From: Glutamicibacter halophytocola
Lineage (GTDB): Bacteria > Actinomycetota > Actinomycetes > Actinomycetales > Micrococcaceae
Reading direction: 5' to 3'
Assembly: GCF_001302565.1 (NCBI RefSeq)
Contig: NZ_CP012750.1
Coordinates: forward strand, 3,596,001-3,660,000
DNA: 64,000 nt
This document shows, piece after piece, positions 53,294 through 60,883 of this stretch. The notes under the pieces were generated by a model, which had not been told where the DNA came from, did no database searches, and saw only the letters and a program-made list of their open reading frames with translations. The stretch's first letter is position 1. Each line of letters starts with the position of its first letter. The translations under genes and the position numbers were made by a program.

Positions 53294-54406
53294 ATGAACA
53301 TACAAGCCGAATGGATGCGCGGAGGAACCAGCAAGTGCTGGGTCTTCGAATCCGAGCACCTGGACGAAACGGCCACCAGCCTCGATGAGCTGCTCCCGAA
53401 AGTATTCGGCAGCCCCGATTCACGACAAATCGACGGCGTTGGCGGAGCCACCTCAACCACCAGCAAGGCAGTCATTCTGCACCGTTCCAGCGACGCCGAA
53501 ATCGATGTGGAGTTCACCTTCGCCCAGGTAGGCATCGAAGAAGCCACCGTGGATTGGGGAAGCAACTGCGGCAACTGCTCCGCAGTTGTCGGGCTCTACG
53601 CCATCGAGCAAGGATGGATCACCCCGTCCGGGGATACCACCCGAGTCACCACCCGCAACACCAATACCGGGCAGATCATCATCCAGCGCGTCGATACGCC
53701 AGACGGGGCACTGCCCATCGTTCCCCAGGCACAGATGCCCGGTGTAGCAACGGCCGGCTACAAGGTCGGGCTCGGATTCCGCGACCCTGCCGGCAAGACC
53801 ACCGGCAGCCTCTTGCCCACCTCGAACCCAACAGACATCCTGCTTGCCGCGGGCCGCGCGTGGACCGCATCCCTGGTGGATGCCGGAGCACCCGTAGTCA
53901 TACTTCGCGCAGAGGAACTCGGTCTCGACACCGCAAACTATGATTCATGGATGGCCGCCGTCGACTCGCAACTGATCGCCTTGGACCAGGTGCGCCGCGA
54001 AGCAGCGGTGCGCATGGGCCTGGCCGCGTCTCCTGAGCAGGCTGCCCGCGCCATCCCGAAACTTGCCATCGCCGCGGCACCGCAGGATGAAGACAGCGAT
54101 GCCAGCGTCATGATGCTCTCCATGGGCAAGCCCCACCCGGCATTGGCCATCACCGGCAGCATCGCGCTGACCCTCGGCGCACAGACCCCGGGCACCATAT
54201 TGGGCGAGATCACCGGCGGCGCGCCGCGCGCCACGCTGCGCCTGCGCACCCCCGCCGGCGTCATCGAAACCTGGAGCGAAAAACGCGAGGGGTCCATGTA
54301 CGTCGGAGTGGACCGCACCGCCCGCTCCATCGCCAGCTCCACCATCCACCTCCCCGAGTCCCTCGGCAGCGTTGCCGAAACCGACCTAGCAAGCGCAAGC
54401 CGCTGA
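53294..54406 (+). CDS. PrpF-family isomerase
   Basis: 370 residues from ATG 53294, which has AGGA six bases upstream; ATG 53288 is too close to it. The diaminopimelate-epimerase-like PrpF family is marked by AEWMRGGTSKCWVFESEHL and IDGVGGATSTTSKAVIL, and by the catalytic cysteine block WGSNCGNCSAVVGLYAIEQGW. Members isomerise methylaconitate, oxalomesaconate or related unsaturated tricarboxylates by a proton shift. The MatC-type carrier 11 bp downstream suggests the substrate is an imported di- or tricarboxylate; no AcnD or PrpC gene is present. Confidence 0.9.
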   Translation: MNIQAEWMRGGTSKCWVFESEHLDETATSLDELLPKVFGSPDSRQIDGVGGATSTTSKAVILHRSSDAEIDVEFTFAQVGIEEATVDWGSNCGNCSAVVGLYAIEQGWITPSGDTTRVTTRNTNTGQIIIQRVDTPDGALPIVPQAQMPGVATAGYKVGLGFRDPAGKTTGSLLPTSNPTDILLAAGRAWTASLVDAGAPVVILRAEELGLDTANYDSWMAAVDSQLIALDQVRREAAVRMGLAASPEQAARAIPKLAIAAAPQDEDSDASVMMLSMGKPHPALAITGSIALTLGAQTPGTILGEITGGAPRATLRLRTPAGVIETWSEKREGSMYVGVDRTARSIASSTIHLPESLGSVAETDLASASR

Positions 54407-54417
54407 GGAGCCAGACC

Positions 54418-55875
54418 ATGACTAATACAGGGTTCAAGGCTGCACCCCCAGCCGAACAAGAAGCCATCGCTGTCGGCACCGTCGATCCTCGGCGCCAAAA
54501 CCGGCGCACCAAGCGCAACCTGCTGATCGTTGCCGCGGTGGCCTTCATCGCGGTGCTCATCGCCATGGTGGCTTCTCCAGCGCTCTCCAGCGCGGAGCCT
54601 TCCGGCACCAGCGCCTCGCTGACCACCGAACAGGTCATCCCGCTCGTTGTCCTGGTGCTGATGTTCATCATCGCCACCAAATGGCCGGTCAACATCGGCG
54701 TGATGGGCCTGGTGGCATCCTTCGGCATCGGCTACTTCATGCTGGGCATGGATGACAAGGAAATCCTCGCGGACTTCCCGGCCAGCATCGTGCTGACCAT
54801 CATCGGCGTCACCTACTTCTTCTCCATGGCACAGCACAACGGCACCATCGATATCATCGTGCGCAACTGCGTCCGCGCAGTTCGCGGCAAAACCATGCTG
54901 CTTCCCTGGGTTTTCTTCCTGGTCGCCGCGGCATTGACCTCGCTGGGCACCTTCTCCCCTGCCGCCGTCGCCTTGCTGGCACCGGCCGCCATCGGATTTG
55001 CCTACGAATCGCGCATTCATCCATTGCTGATGGGCGCCTTCATCATCAACGGTTCCCATGCTGGAGGATTCTCCCCGCTGTCCGTCTCGGGCGTCCTGGT
55101 TCATGACATCGCCATGGAAAATGGCTTCCCGGTTTCGGCCAACGCCTTGTTTGCCGCCAGTTTCGCCATCAACCTGATCCTGTCGATCCTGACCGTGATC
55201 GTCTTCGCCGTGATGGGCAAGCTGCGCACCAGCGCCGGCGAGGGCTACACGGAAGTCGAGGAGATCCGCTCCACCCGTCCGCAAGGACAGCAGATCTACA
55301 CGCTGGTGCTGATTGGCGTCATGCTCTTCTGCGCCCTGGTGTTGCGCCTGCCCATCGGCTTTGTCGCCTTGAGCGCCGGCTTGCTGCTGGCCCTGTTGAA
55401 CATCAAGGACCAGCAGAAGTTTGTTGCCGGCATTTCCTGGTCCACCGTCTTGCTGGTGGCCGGAATGATCACCTATGTCTCGCTGCTGACCCACATCGGC
55501 GTGATCGACACCCTGGCCCACATGGCCCTGGCCCTGGGCGCTCCGATCTTGATCGCCTTGGTGCTGTGCTACGTGATCGGCATCGGATCCGCTTTCGCCT
55601 CATCCACCGCCCTGCTCGCCGCATTCATCCCGCTGGCCGGGCCGCTGCTGGCCGTCAGCTCGCTGAGCGTCTCCGGCACCGTGGCAGCAATTGCCATCTC
55701 CGCAACCGTGGTTGATGTTTCCCCCTTCTCCACCGCTGGCGCACTGGTGGTGGCTAACGTGAGGGAAAGCGATCGGACCCGAACCTACAAGCAGCTGATG
55801 ATGTACGCAGGTGCCGTGGTTCTGATTGCACCGGCACTGTCCTGGTTGCTGCTGGTGCCAACCGGCATCATGTAA
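54418..55875 (+). CDS. MatC-type dicarboxylate carrier (ion transporter superfamily)
   Basis: A 485-residue membrane protein with about 12 helices. It resembles the dicarboxylate carrier MatC/SLC13-like group: LTTEQVIPLVVLVLMFIIATKWPVNIGVMGLVASFGIG, then SLGTFSPAAVALLAPAAIGFAYESRIHPLLMGAFIINGSHAGGFSPLSVSGVL, and SAFASSTALLAAFIPLAGPLL with VVDVSPFSTAGALVVAN near the end. The ATG has GAGGAGCC upstream. It probably imports the dicarboxylate or tricarboxylate acted on by PrpF. Confidence 0.85.
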   Translation: MTNTGFKAAPPAEQEAIAVGTVDPRRQNRRTKRNLLIVAAVAFIAVLIAMVASPALSSAEPSGTSASLTTEQVIPLVVLVLMFIIATKWPVNIGVMGLVASFGIGYFMLGMDDKEILADFPASIVLTIIGVTYFFSMAQHNGTIDIIVRNCVRAVRGKTMLLPWVFFLVAAALTSLGTFSPAAVALLAPAAIGFAYESRIHPLLMGAFIINGSHAGGFSPLSVSGVLVHDIAMENGFPVSANALFAASFAINLILSILTVIVFAVMGKLRTSAGEGYTEVEEIRSTRPQGQQIYTLVLIGVMLFCALVLRLPIGFVALSAGLLLALLNIKDQQKFVAGISWSTVLLVAGMITYVSLLTHIGVIDTLAHMALALGAPILIALVLCYVIGIGSAFASSTALLAAFIPLAGPLLAVSSLSVSGTVAAIAISATVVDVSPFSTAGALVVANVRESDRTRTYKQLMMYAGAVVLIAPALSWLLLVPTGIM

Positions 55876-55888
55876 TTGCCCCGGCTAC

Positions 55889-55927
55889 GCCAATGGGAGG
55901 GAACCGTGATGGTTCCCTCCCATTGGC
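55889..55927. terminator. Bidirectional terminator
   Basis: A perfect 17-bp stem (55889-55905 with 55911-55927) and 5-nt loop GTGAT, between the carrier stop on plus and the GlsB-type stop on minus. Confidence 0.9.
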
Positions 55928-55935
55928 TTGCGCAC

Positions 55936-56196
55936 TCAGCGGCGCTTGCCGGTAACCAGCCCCCACACGATCAACACGATCAGGGAACCTCCGATGGCCA
56001 GCAGCCACGTCGACAATGACCAGAACTGGCTAATGCCGACACCGAAAATAGCCGAACCGATCCAGCCGCCAAGCAGCGCACCGGCGACGCCCAGCAAGAG
56101 CGTTGCCAGCCAGCCCCCGCCCTGCGTTCCTGGCTTGATCGCCTTGGCGATCGCACCGGCAATGAGGCCAAGGATGACCCAACCAATAATTCCCAT
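55936..56196 (-). CDS. GlsB/YeaQ/YmgE family membrane protein
   Basis: 86 residues, three helices. It has the family string GWVILGLIAGAIAKAIKPGTQGGGWLATLLLGVAGALLGGWIG with its repeated glycines. These are small stress-induced membrane proteins of unknown biochemical role. It is 74 bp downstream of the AmaP-like gene and closes the Asp23 cluster. Confidence 0.92.
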   Translation of the reverse strand: MGIIGWVILGLIAGAIAKAIKPGTQGGGWLATLLLGVAGALLGGWIGSAIFGVGISQFWSLSTWLLAIGGSLIVLIVWGLVTGKRR

Positions 56197-56270
56197 ATAT
56201 TTCTACTCCCCCAAGTGTTGTGGCACGATCAGCGTGCCGCTGGTGATGATTTCTTGATGCCCGTGCCGAC

Positions 56271-56855
56271 TCAGATGAGCACGGCCTTCTGGGAATCCTG
56301 CTTTTCCGGCTTCTGGAAGCTGAATGAAACGTGCTTGCTGGCGAAGGGCGCTCCCAGCACCATTTCGAGATCCGGTATCACCCGGTCATTGACCAGCTCG
56401 ATACCGCGATTCGCCGGAGCATCGGCGCGCAAGGTGAACCGCGCATAGAGCACAGGTTCGGTTGCGCTGCCACCGATCTGGACATTCGCATCCACGATTT
56501 CTGGTTGCGTCTGCGCGGCGGTCTCCGCGGCCTTGGCTATGACCGAAGTTTCGATCTCGCTCACCCCCTCGGTGCGTGATTCATATCTGAATTTGTGTGC
56601 CGCTGGGCGGCGCGGAATGGCGGTGATCAACACCGCTAGCGACAGCACCATGCCCGCAATCCCTATCGCCAATCCCAATGGCACCAGGTACTGCTGATCG
56701 ATCGGCAGGCTGTTGCCAATCTCGGCTTGGCCGAAATCATTTCCTGCAGGCAGCCCCCACCAGACGGAGGCCAGGCCCCATCCTCCGCCAGCCAGCAGCG
56801 CCAGGCCGAGGATCACGAGAATGATTCGCTGCCGCACCACATGCGTTGTGAACAT
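56271..56855 (-). CDS. AmaP-like membrane protein of the Asp23 locus
   Basis: 194 residues: two N-terminal helices (IILVILGLALLAGGGWGLASVWWGLP and YLVPLGLAIGIAGMVLSLAVLITAIP), then a soluble domain with an Asp23-like strand pattern (VIAKAAETAAQTQPEIVDANVQIGGS). In staphylococci AmaP anchors Asp23 to the membrane, and a similar anchoring role is inferred here. GGAGGGAACTGAA precedes the ATG. It starts 1 bp after the DUF6286 stop. Confidence 0.75.
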   Translation of the reverse strand: MFTTHVVRQRIILVILGLALLAGGGWGLASVWWGLPAGNDFGQAEIGNSLPIDQQYLVPLGLAIGIAGMVLSLAVLITAIPRRPAAHKFRYESRTEGVSEIETSVIAKAAETAAQTQPEIVDANVQIGGSATEPVLYARFTLRADAPANRGIELVNDRVIPDLEMVLGAPFASKHVSFSFQKPEKQDSQKAVLI

Positions 56856-56856
56856 T

Positions 56857-57408
56857 TCAGTTCCCTCCTCGCCGTTGCACCGAGACCTTGACTTTGGGAG
56901 CGCGTTGCAATGGCAAGCCGTCGATCACTGCCTGCACCCGCGCCTGCGCGTTGTCCTGCACGCGCTGGACCGAGTGGGCCGGAGTCTGCACTCTCACGTG
57001 CACCAGGGCCGGGCTGGTTTTCACCCTCGCCCTGGTGACCGAATCGGTTCGTTCAACCTCATGCCCCACCAAGGTCGATATTCCCCGGCATGAGATTGCC
57101 TGTTCCGATCGAGCTGAAGGATCGTCGCTGGTGAGCAGGATGCTCTGCCGGCGCCCCGGAATCAGCGCACTGAGCATCAGCACCAGGCCGAGCACCACAA
57201 GGACCGCCATGGCGATCACTGCCAGGTTGTCGTTGAAGCGCAGGCCGCGCAGCGCATCAATGCCCTGCTCGGCAGTGCCGGGCCAACGCCCGTCGGCCAA
57301 ACGCAGTATGCAGCACAGCGCCAGGATCATGCTTGCGGCCAGCAGGATGGCAAAGCTGATCGCCAGCGTCAAGGTGCGGGCACTGCGAACGTGCCAGAAC
57401 CTGTTCAT
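56857..57408 (-). CDS. DUF6286-type membrane protein
   Basis: 183 residues with two N-terminal helices (LTLAISFAILLAASMILALCCILRL; NLAVIAMAVLVVLGLVLMLSALIPG) and a C-terminal soluble domain with basic end VKVSVQRRGGN. The layout matches actinobacterial proteins encoded beside Asp23/Gls24 genes. The start overlaps the Asp23 stop (ATGA). Probable partner of Asp23 at the membrane; function inferred. Confidence 0.75.
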   Translation of the reverse strand: MNRFWHVRSARTLTLAISFAILLAASMILALCCILRLADGRWPGTAEQGIDALRGLRFNDNLAVIAMAVLVVLGLVLMLSALIPGRRQSILLTSDDPSARSEQAISCRGISTLVGHEVERTDSVTRARVKTSPALVHVRVQTPAHSVQRVQDNAQARVQAVIDGLPLQRAPKVKVSVQRRGGN

Positions 57409-57785
57409 CGCAGCCTCCTGTTTCTGGTTCCTTCATCCGGTGCCGACATCCAGCTCACCCGGATATCGGTTTGCACCTGTTCAACGCCAAGGTATGCGCG
57501 CAGATCCGCAGCGACCATGTTTCGCACGTCTTCGCAGGCTTGCTGGACATCGCTCGGATAGCTCAGGCCGAGATCCAGGTCGATGACAACCATGTTCCCG
57601 AGCACCTCGGCTTTGGCCCTGGGCCGGCTGTCAAAATCCCGGTACTTGCCCAGCCCCAGGATCCCTCCCGCGGCCGAGCCGACCACCGGCACCTTATAGG
57701 CCGCCTGGGCAGCAATTTTTGAATAGACGCCCGTGTTCACCGTGGTGCTTCCACGGTGCGAGGACAGCTCTACCATCTGCTTCAC
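57405..57785 (-). CDS. Asp23/Gls24 family protein (small)
   Basis: 126 residues from GTG 57785, whose GTGA overlaps the stop of the 58-residue gene; ATG 57776 is an alternative. Typical Asp23 features: VNTGVYSKIAAQAAYKVPVV at the N-terminus, then strands KAEVLGNMVVIDLDLGLSYPSDVQQACEDVRNMVAADLRAYLGVEQVQTDIRVSWM. Envelope-stress protein, cytoplasmic face of the membrane. Confidence 0.88.
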   Translation of the reverse strand: MKQMVELSSHRGSTTVNTGVYSKIAAQAAYKVPVVGSAAGGILGLGKYRDFDSRPRAKAEVLGNMVVIDLDLGLSYPSDVQQACEDVRNMVAADLRAYLGVEQVQTDIRVSWMSAPDEGTRNRRLR

Positions 57786-57958
57786 CGCCGACGTTTGCTG
57801 AACACTTGGCCGAGATCAACCCTGTCCTGCAATAGCCAGCCCACTCCCGCGCCGATGATGGTGAAGAATGCCACCACCACAAACTGGGTGAATGAACCGA
57901 AGGCGATCAGCAGCCCGGCCAGGCAGCCGATGGCCAGCCCCCACTTGACGTGTAACAT
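57782..57958 (-). CDS. 58-residue membrane protein of the Asp23 locus
   Basis: A short gene with ATG at 57958 and AAGGAGCAGAAC upstream, a good ribosome site. It encodes a protein of two helices (WGLAIGCLAGLLIAFGSF; FVVVAFFTIIGAGVGWLLQ) and the tail DRVDLGQVFSKRRR. Size and motif fit the DUF2273-like small membrane proteins found beside Asp23/Gls24. It overlaps the next gene by four bases and follows the large Asp23 gene by 24 bp. Confidence 0.82.
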   Translation of the reverse strand: MLHVKWGLAIGCLAGLLIAFGSFTQFVVVAFFTIIGAGVGWLLQDRVDLGQVFSKRRR

Positions 57959-57982
57959 GTTCTGCTCCTTAGCTGCGGACAG

Positions 57983-58495
57983 TTATTTCAGGCCGTCACG
58001 GGTTTCAGTGTCATCGTCATCGTCCTCTGGCAGGTGCACGTCGGTGACTTCCACGTTCACCTCGATGACTTCCAGTCCGGTGGCGCGCTCGACCTGGGCG
58101 ATGATGTTCGAGCGGATCTCGCTGGAGACCTCGACGATGGAGAATCCGTAGGAAACGACAATCGAGACGTCGATGGCGGTCTGCTGCTCGCCCTTTTCAA
58201 CGCTCACGCCGCCAGCGGCGTTGGCCTGGGCACCGGGGATGCGCTCGGCCAGCGAGTTGAAGGTCCGGCGGGCGGCGTTGCCCATTGCGTAGACGCCGGA
58301 TACCTCGCGGGTGGCGATGCTGGCGATCTTCTGGACCACGCGGTCTTCGATGGTTGTCTTGCCCAGATCGGTGTGCAGCGGGCCGCGCAGCTTCTCGCTG
58401 GCTTGCGCTTCATTGGCTGACGCCGCCTTGGCCTGGCGCTCCAGCTCTTCGCCGGTTGGCTTGATGATCGGCCCTTGGGAATCTCGTTGCACCAT
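57983..58495 (-). CDS. Asp23/Gls24 family envelope stress protein
   Basis: 170 residues from ATG 58495, chosen because GAGGAG lies six bases upstream; an ATG 18 bp earlier has no ribosome site. The Asp23 core is TTIEDRVVQKIASIATREVSGVYAMGN, ISIVVSYGF-like strand DVSIVVSYGFSIVEVSSEIRSNIIAQVERATGLEVIEVNVEVTDVHLP. The acidic tail DDDDDT follows. First gene of a six-gene minus-strand operon (57983 down to 55936), divergent from the ECF sigma gene. Confidence 0.92.
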   Translation of the reverse strand: MVQRDSQGPIIKPTGEELERQAKAASANEAQASEKLRGPLHTDLGKTTIEDRVVQKIASIATREVSGVYAMGNAARRTFNSLAERIPGAQANAAGGVSVEKGEQQTAIDVSIVVSYGFSIVEVSSEIRSNIIAQVERATGLEVIEVNVEVTDVHLPEDDDDDTETRDGLK

Positions 58496-58540
58496 GATGG
58501 TCTCCTCAGTCATTGAAGGGATAATTTTTGCCTTACACTC

Positions 58541-58559
58541 GTACAGACGAGAGCTGTAC
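58541..58559. promoter_or_regulatory. Inverted repeat in the asp23-sigma divergent promoter
   Basis: GTACAG-N7-CTGTAC with perfect arms, overlapped by a second dyad CTCGT-N4-ACGAG (58538-58551). It lies 46 bp upstream of the Asp23 start and 51 bp upstream of the sigma start. Confidence 0.45.
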
Positions 58560-58581
58560 AGAAATCCTCACACATTTTGAA

Positions 58582-58597
58582 TGTGATCTAGGTCACT
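58582..58597 (+). promoter_or_regulatory. CRP/GlxR-like site at the sigma gene leader
   Basis: TGTGATCTAGGTCACT matches the CRP/GlxR consensus TGTGANNTNNNTCACA at every fixed position but the last. It ends 1-2 nt before the AAGGAGG ribosome site of the sigma gene, so bound protein would block transcription or transcript start on plus while lying upstream of the Asp23 promoter on minus. Confidence 0.55.
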
Positions 58598-58609
58598 CAA
58601 GGAGGGTGC

Positions 58610-59152
58610 TTGGAACCGACCCGGCTGGCTGTGCTTGTTGGCCGCTCAATGGAAGGCGACCCCGAAGCATTTGGCGAGCTCGTCACCGTGATGACCCCTG
58701 GCCTGCGTCAATACTGCAAGACTTTTTTCAGTAGCTGGCACGATGCCGAAGACGCCACCCAGGACGCCTGGATCCGCGCGTGGCAGTCACTGGGCTCGCT
58801 GCGCGAACGTGCCGCATTCAAGACATGGCTCTACCGGATGACGCGAAATATTTGCCTCGATCGCATCCGCCAACGTGCCAATGACCAGCAAACCGTGGAT
58901 GATGAAGTGCTAGAGCAAACCCCGGTGCCCGACCGGGAACTGCCCGAGAACGTGGCCGTGCAACGTGGTGAAGTGGCCGATGCCTGGCAGATCATCAATG
59001 GGTTGCCCTCGGCGCTTCGCCAGACGTTCGTGCTGGTCGCGCTCCAAGGCATGAGCTACAAGGAAGCGGCCCTGGTCACGAACGTTTCAGAATCAACAGT
59101 GCGAGGGCGACTCGCACGAGCACGCAATGCAATCAGCGAGGCGGTGTCATGA
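58610..59152 (+). CDS. ECF-type RNA polymerase sigma factor
   Basis: 180 residues from TTG 58610, with AAGGAGG five bases upstream. Region 2 is AFGELVTVMTPGLRQYCKTFFSSWHDAEDATQDAWIRAWQSLGSLRERAAFKTWLYRMTRNICLDRIRQR; region 4 is WQIINGLPSALRQTFVLVALQGMSYKEAALVTNVSESTVRGRLARARNAISEAV. Its stop overlaps the next gene by four bases (ATGA), the usual arrangement with an anti-sigma factor. It probably drives the adjacent Asp23 operon and itself under envelope stress; this is inferred. Confidence 0.94.
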   Translation: MEPTRLAVLVGRSMEGDPEAFGELVTVMTPGLRQYCKTFFSSWHDAEDATQDAWIRAWQSLGSLRERAAFKTWLYRMTRNICLDRIRQRANDQQTVDDEVLEQTPVPDRELPENVAVQRGEVADAWQIINGLPSALRQTFVLVALQGMSYKEAALVTNVSESTVRGRLARARNAISEAVS

Positions 59153-59724
59153 CAACCCTCCCCTGCGGACGTACCTCCGAAGACGTCCTGCTGAATCTGG
59201 ACGAACCCGCCGACCTGCACGAATTGCAGTGCCGCTGGTGCCATGCCGAACGCCAGCGGCTCAAGGACCAGAACGGGTTCATCACCCGCTTGCTGCAGAC
59301 CTCGACCCCCGAGCACGAGCCGGAAGCCTTCTCGAAGGGGATCCTCGGGAAAATTGCCAGCCTTGGGCCTCGCCAGCGCATCTGGGATGTGCAGGATCCC
59401 GCCACTGGCCTGCCCCGGCGCCTGTCATCCCTCGAGCTGATCAAGGCCATCCGCAAGGCGTTCGCCGACTCGACAACCACGCAGTTGAACTACACCGAAA
59501 TCAAAGCCACCGACGCGAGGATCCCGCATCTTCGCTGGAAAATCCAGTGCCATGTGAGCATGGCCGATGACAGCACCGTGAACGCCATCGAGCAGCAGGT
59601 CCTTGGCTTCGTTTGCGATGCCATCAGGCCGCTGATCAGCTGGGAGGAAGTAGTCGTCGACCTGGTCATCGAGGACCTTCACGGCCAGGCCGTCGAATCT
59701 GTCACGCTGCGAGAGAAGAACTAG
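59149..59724 (+). CDS. Putative ZAS zinc-finger anti-sigma factor with Asp23-like domain
   Basis: 191 residues, no membrane helix. The N-terminal part has CGRTSEDVLLNLDEPADLHELQCRWCHAERQ, where H-E-L-Q-C-R-W-C is the H-x3-C-x2-C motif of ZAS anti-sigma factors. The rest (from about residue 100: LELIKAIRKAFADSTTTQLNYTEI, LRWKIQCHVSMADDSTVNAIEQQVLGFVCDAIRPLISWEEVVVDLVIEDL) has the strand-helix-strand pattern of Asp23/Gls24. It is coupled to the sigma gene. A soluble anti-sigma with an Asp23-like sensor would tie sigma activity to Asp23 assembly; this is a hypothesis. Confidence 0.72.
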   Translation: MTTLPCGRTSEDVLLNLDEPADLHELQCRWCHAERQRLKDQNGFITRLLQTSTPEHEPEAFSKGILGKIASLGPRQRIWDVQDPATGLPRRLSSLELIKAIRKAFADSTTTQLNYTEIKATDARIPHLRWKIQCHVSMADDSTVNAIEQQVLGFVCDAIRPLISWEEVVVDLVIEDLHGQAVESVTLREKN

Positions 59725-59829
59725 CAGCGCATCTTTTCACGCAGCATGACGCTGGCCGGGCCGCTTCCTGAATGCATTGCCAGCGCGAAGCCCCTGCTCA
59801 GCTGGGGCATAGGATGCTTGCGTAACGTA

Positions 59830-59860
59830 GTAGCTACCTCATTGAAGGTGCGAGTGATGA
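59830..59860 (+). repeat. Conserved element before a terminator, copy 2
   Basis: Near-identical to 15134-15163 (about 28 of 31 columns). It starts with the palindrome GTAGCTAC and contains GAAGGTGCGAGTGATGA. It lies in the 201-bp non-coding gap after the zinc-finger gene, 4 nt before the terminator stem. Confidence 0.6.
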
Positions 59861-59864
59861 TCGT

Positions 59865-59899
59865 AGAAATCCCCGCCGGCATAGCCGGCGGGGATTTCT
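59865..59899. terminator. Strong terminator between convergent genes
   Basis: A perfect 16-bp stem (59865-59880 with 59884-59899, AGAAATCCCCGCCGGC and complement), 3-nt loop, then CTTTG. Works for the sigma operon and for the carbonic anhydrase gene on minus. Confidence 0.9.
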
Positions 59900-59925
59900 C
59901 TTTGGCAGCGGCTTTCCGGTTGAAC

Positions 59926-60690
59926 CTAGCTCTCCAGCCAGCTCACTTCACCGGTTTCCAGGTCGTAAACGGCCGGCACCACACGGGTGCGCTGCTCTTC
60001 GACCGCTTTGCGAATGATTGCCGAGCGCTCCACCAGCTGCTTGGCGACGGCGAGCGCATTGGCCTCCACCACCTGGGTCACCGCCTCGCTGCCGGATCCT
60101 GAAACTTTCCGGCTCCGGGCCACGGGCGCGATTTGGTCCGCAAAATCCTCCATTTCTCCGGGCAGCTGCGGGTCCCGGGGGTTGGCTTCCATGGCCTTGA
60201 GCGTGCCGGTCACCGCACCGCACGCACTGTGGCCGAGGATGACCAGCAGCGGGACCGAGTAGGGGGAGGAAACAGCAAATTCCATGCTGCCCACCAAGGT
60301 GTCATCCAAGACCGCTCCCGCGGTCCTGGTGACAAAGAGGTCTCCGATGCCCTGGTCAAAGAGCATCTCCGGTGCCACTCTCGAATCCACGCAGCCATGG
60401 ACTAGCGCAAAGGGACTTTGGTGCCCGGCTTGCTCGCCACGTCGTTGCGAATCCTGGTTCGGATGCTGCACCTGGCCGGAGGTGAAGCGCTGGTTTCCTT
60501 CGGCCAGCGCCTTGAGCACGCCATCGGGCGTCTTCGGTGTTGCCGCATGGCCGACGGTGGTGGCTTGCGGGGACTTTTCGCTTGCGCAGGCGCTCAGTCC
60601 AGCGAGAGCCAGCAGTCCGGTCGCACCCGCAAGGAGTTTTCGACGGCTGGTTATGGTCGCGTTGACGACACTGTCAATGGGTTGTGGCAT
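59926..60690 (-). CDS. Exported beta-carbonic anhydrase, Tat lipoprotein
   Basis: 254 residues. The N-terminus has a Tat motif (TSRRKLLAGATGLLALAG) followed by lipobox LSAC (Cys35), so the enzyme is likely on the outer face of the membrane. Zinc ligands of beta-carbonic anhydrases are in place: Cys100 and Asp102 in HGCVDSRVAPE, His154 and Cys157 in ILGHSACGAV. The ribosome site is GGAAAGCACT. It would convert CO2 and bicarbonate outside the cell. Transcribed alone. Confidence 0.93.
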   Translation of the reverse strand: MPQPIDSVVNATITSRRKLLAGATGLLALAGLSACASEKSPQATTVGHAATPKTPDGVLKALAEGNQRFTSGQVQHPNQDSQRRGEQAGHQSPFALVHGCVDSRVAPEMLFDQGIGDLFVTRTAGAVLDDTLVGSMEFAVSSPYSVPLLVILGHSACGAVTGTLKAMEANPRDPQLPGEMEDFADQIAPVARSRKVSGSGSEAVTQVVEANALAVAKQLVERSAIIRKAVEEQRTRVVPAVYDLETGEVSWLES

Positions 60691-60883
60691 AGTGCTTTCC
60701 GCTCGTAATTCGTGGGCACCTGAATGTCATTAACTCAGATTTCGCAGTAAATATCATCATGAAGTGTAATCTTCTGCATTTGATTCATAAACAAATTTCC
60801 GAATATTTCGCCCCGCGCCCCGAGCCGCCGGCTTTATGACGAAACACGGAAAGTGATTGACATCACCCTGCTTGTCGGATTGG

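Noticed and set aside
52930..53574. 214-codon minus frame over the prpF start
   Set aside because: Half of it is antisense to prpF, the rest crosses AT-rich promoter DNA; no domain.
53938..55521. 527-codon open frame on minus across prpF and the MatC-type gene
   Set aside because: Spans two well-supported plus-strand genes; composition typical of an antisense shadow.
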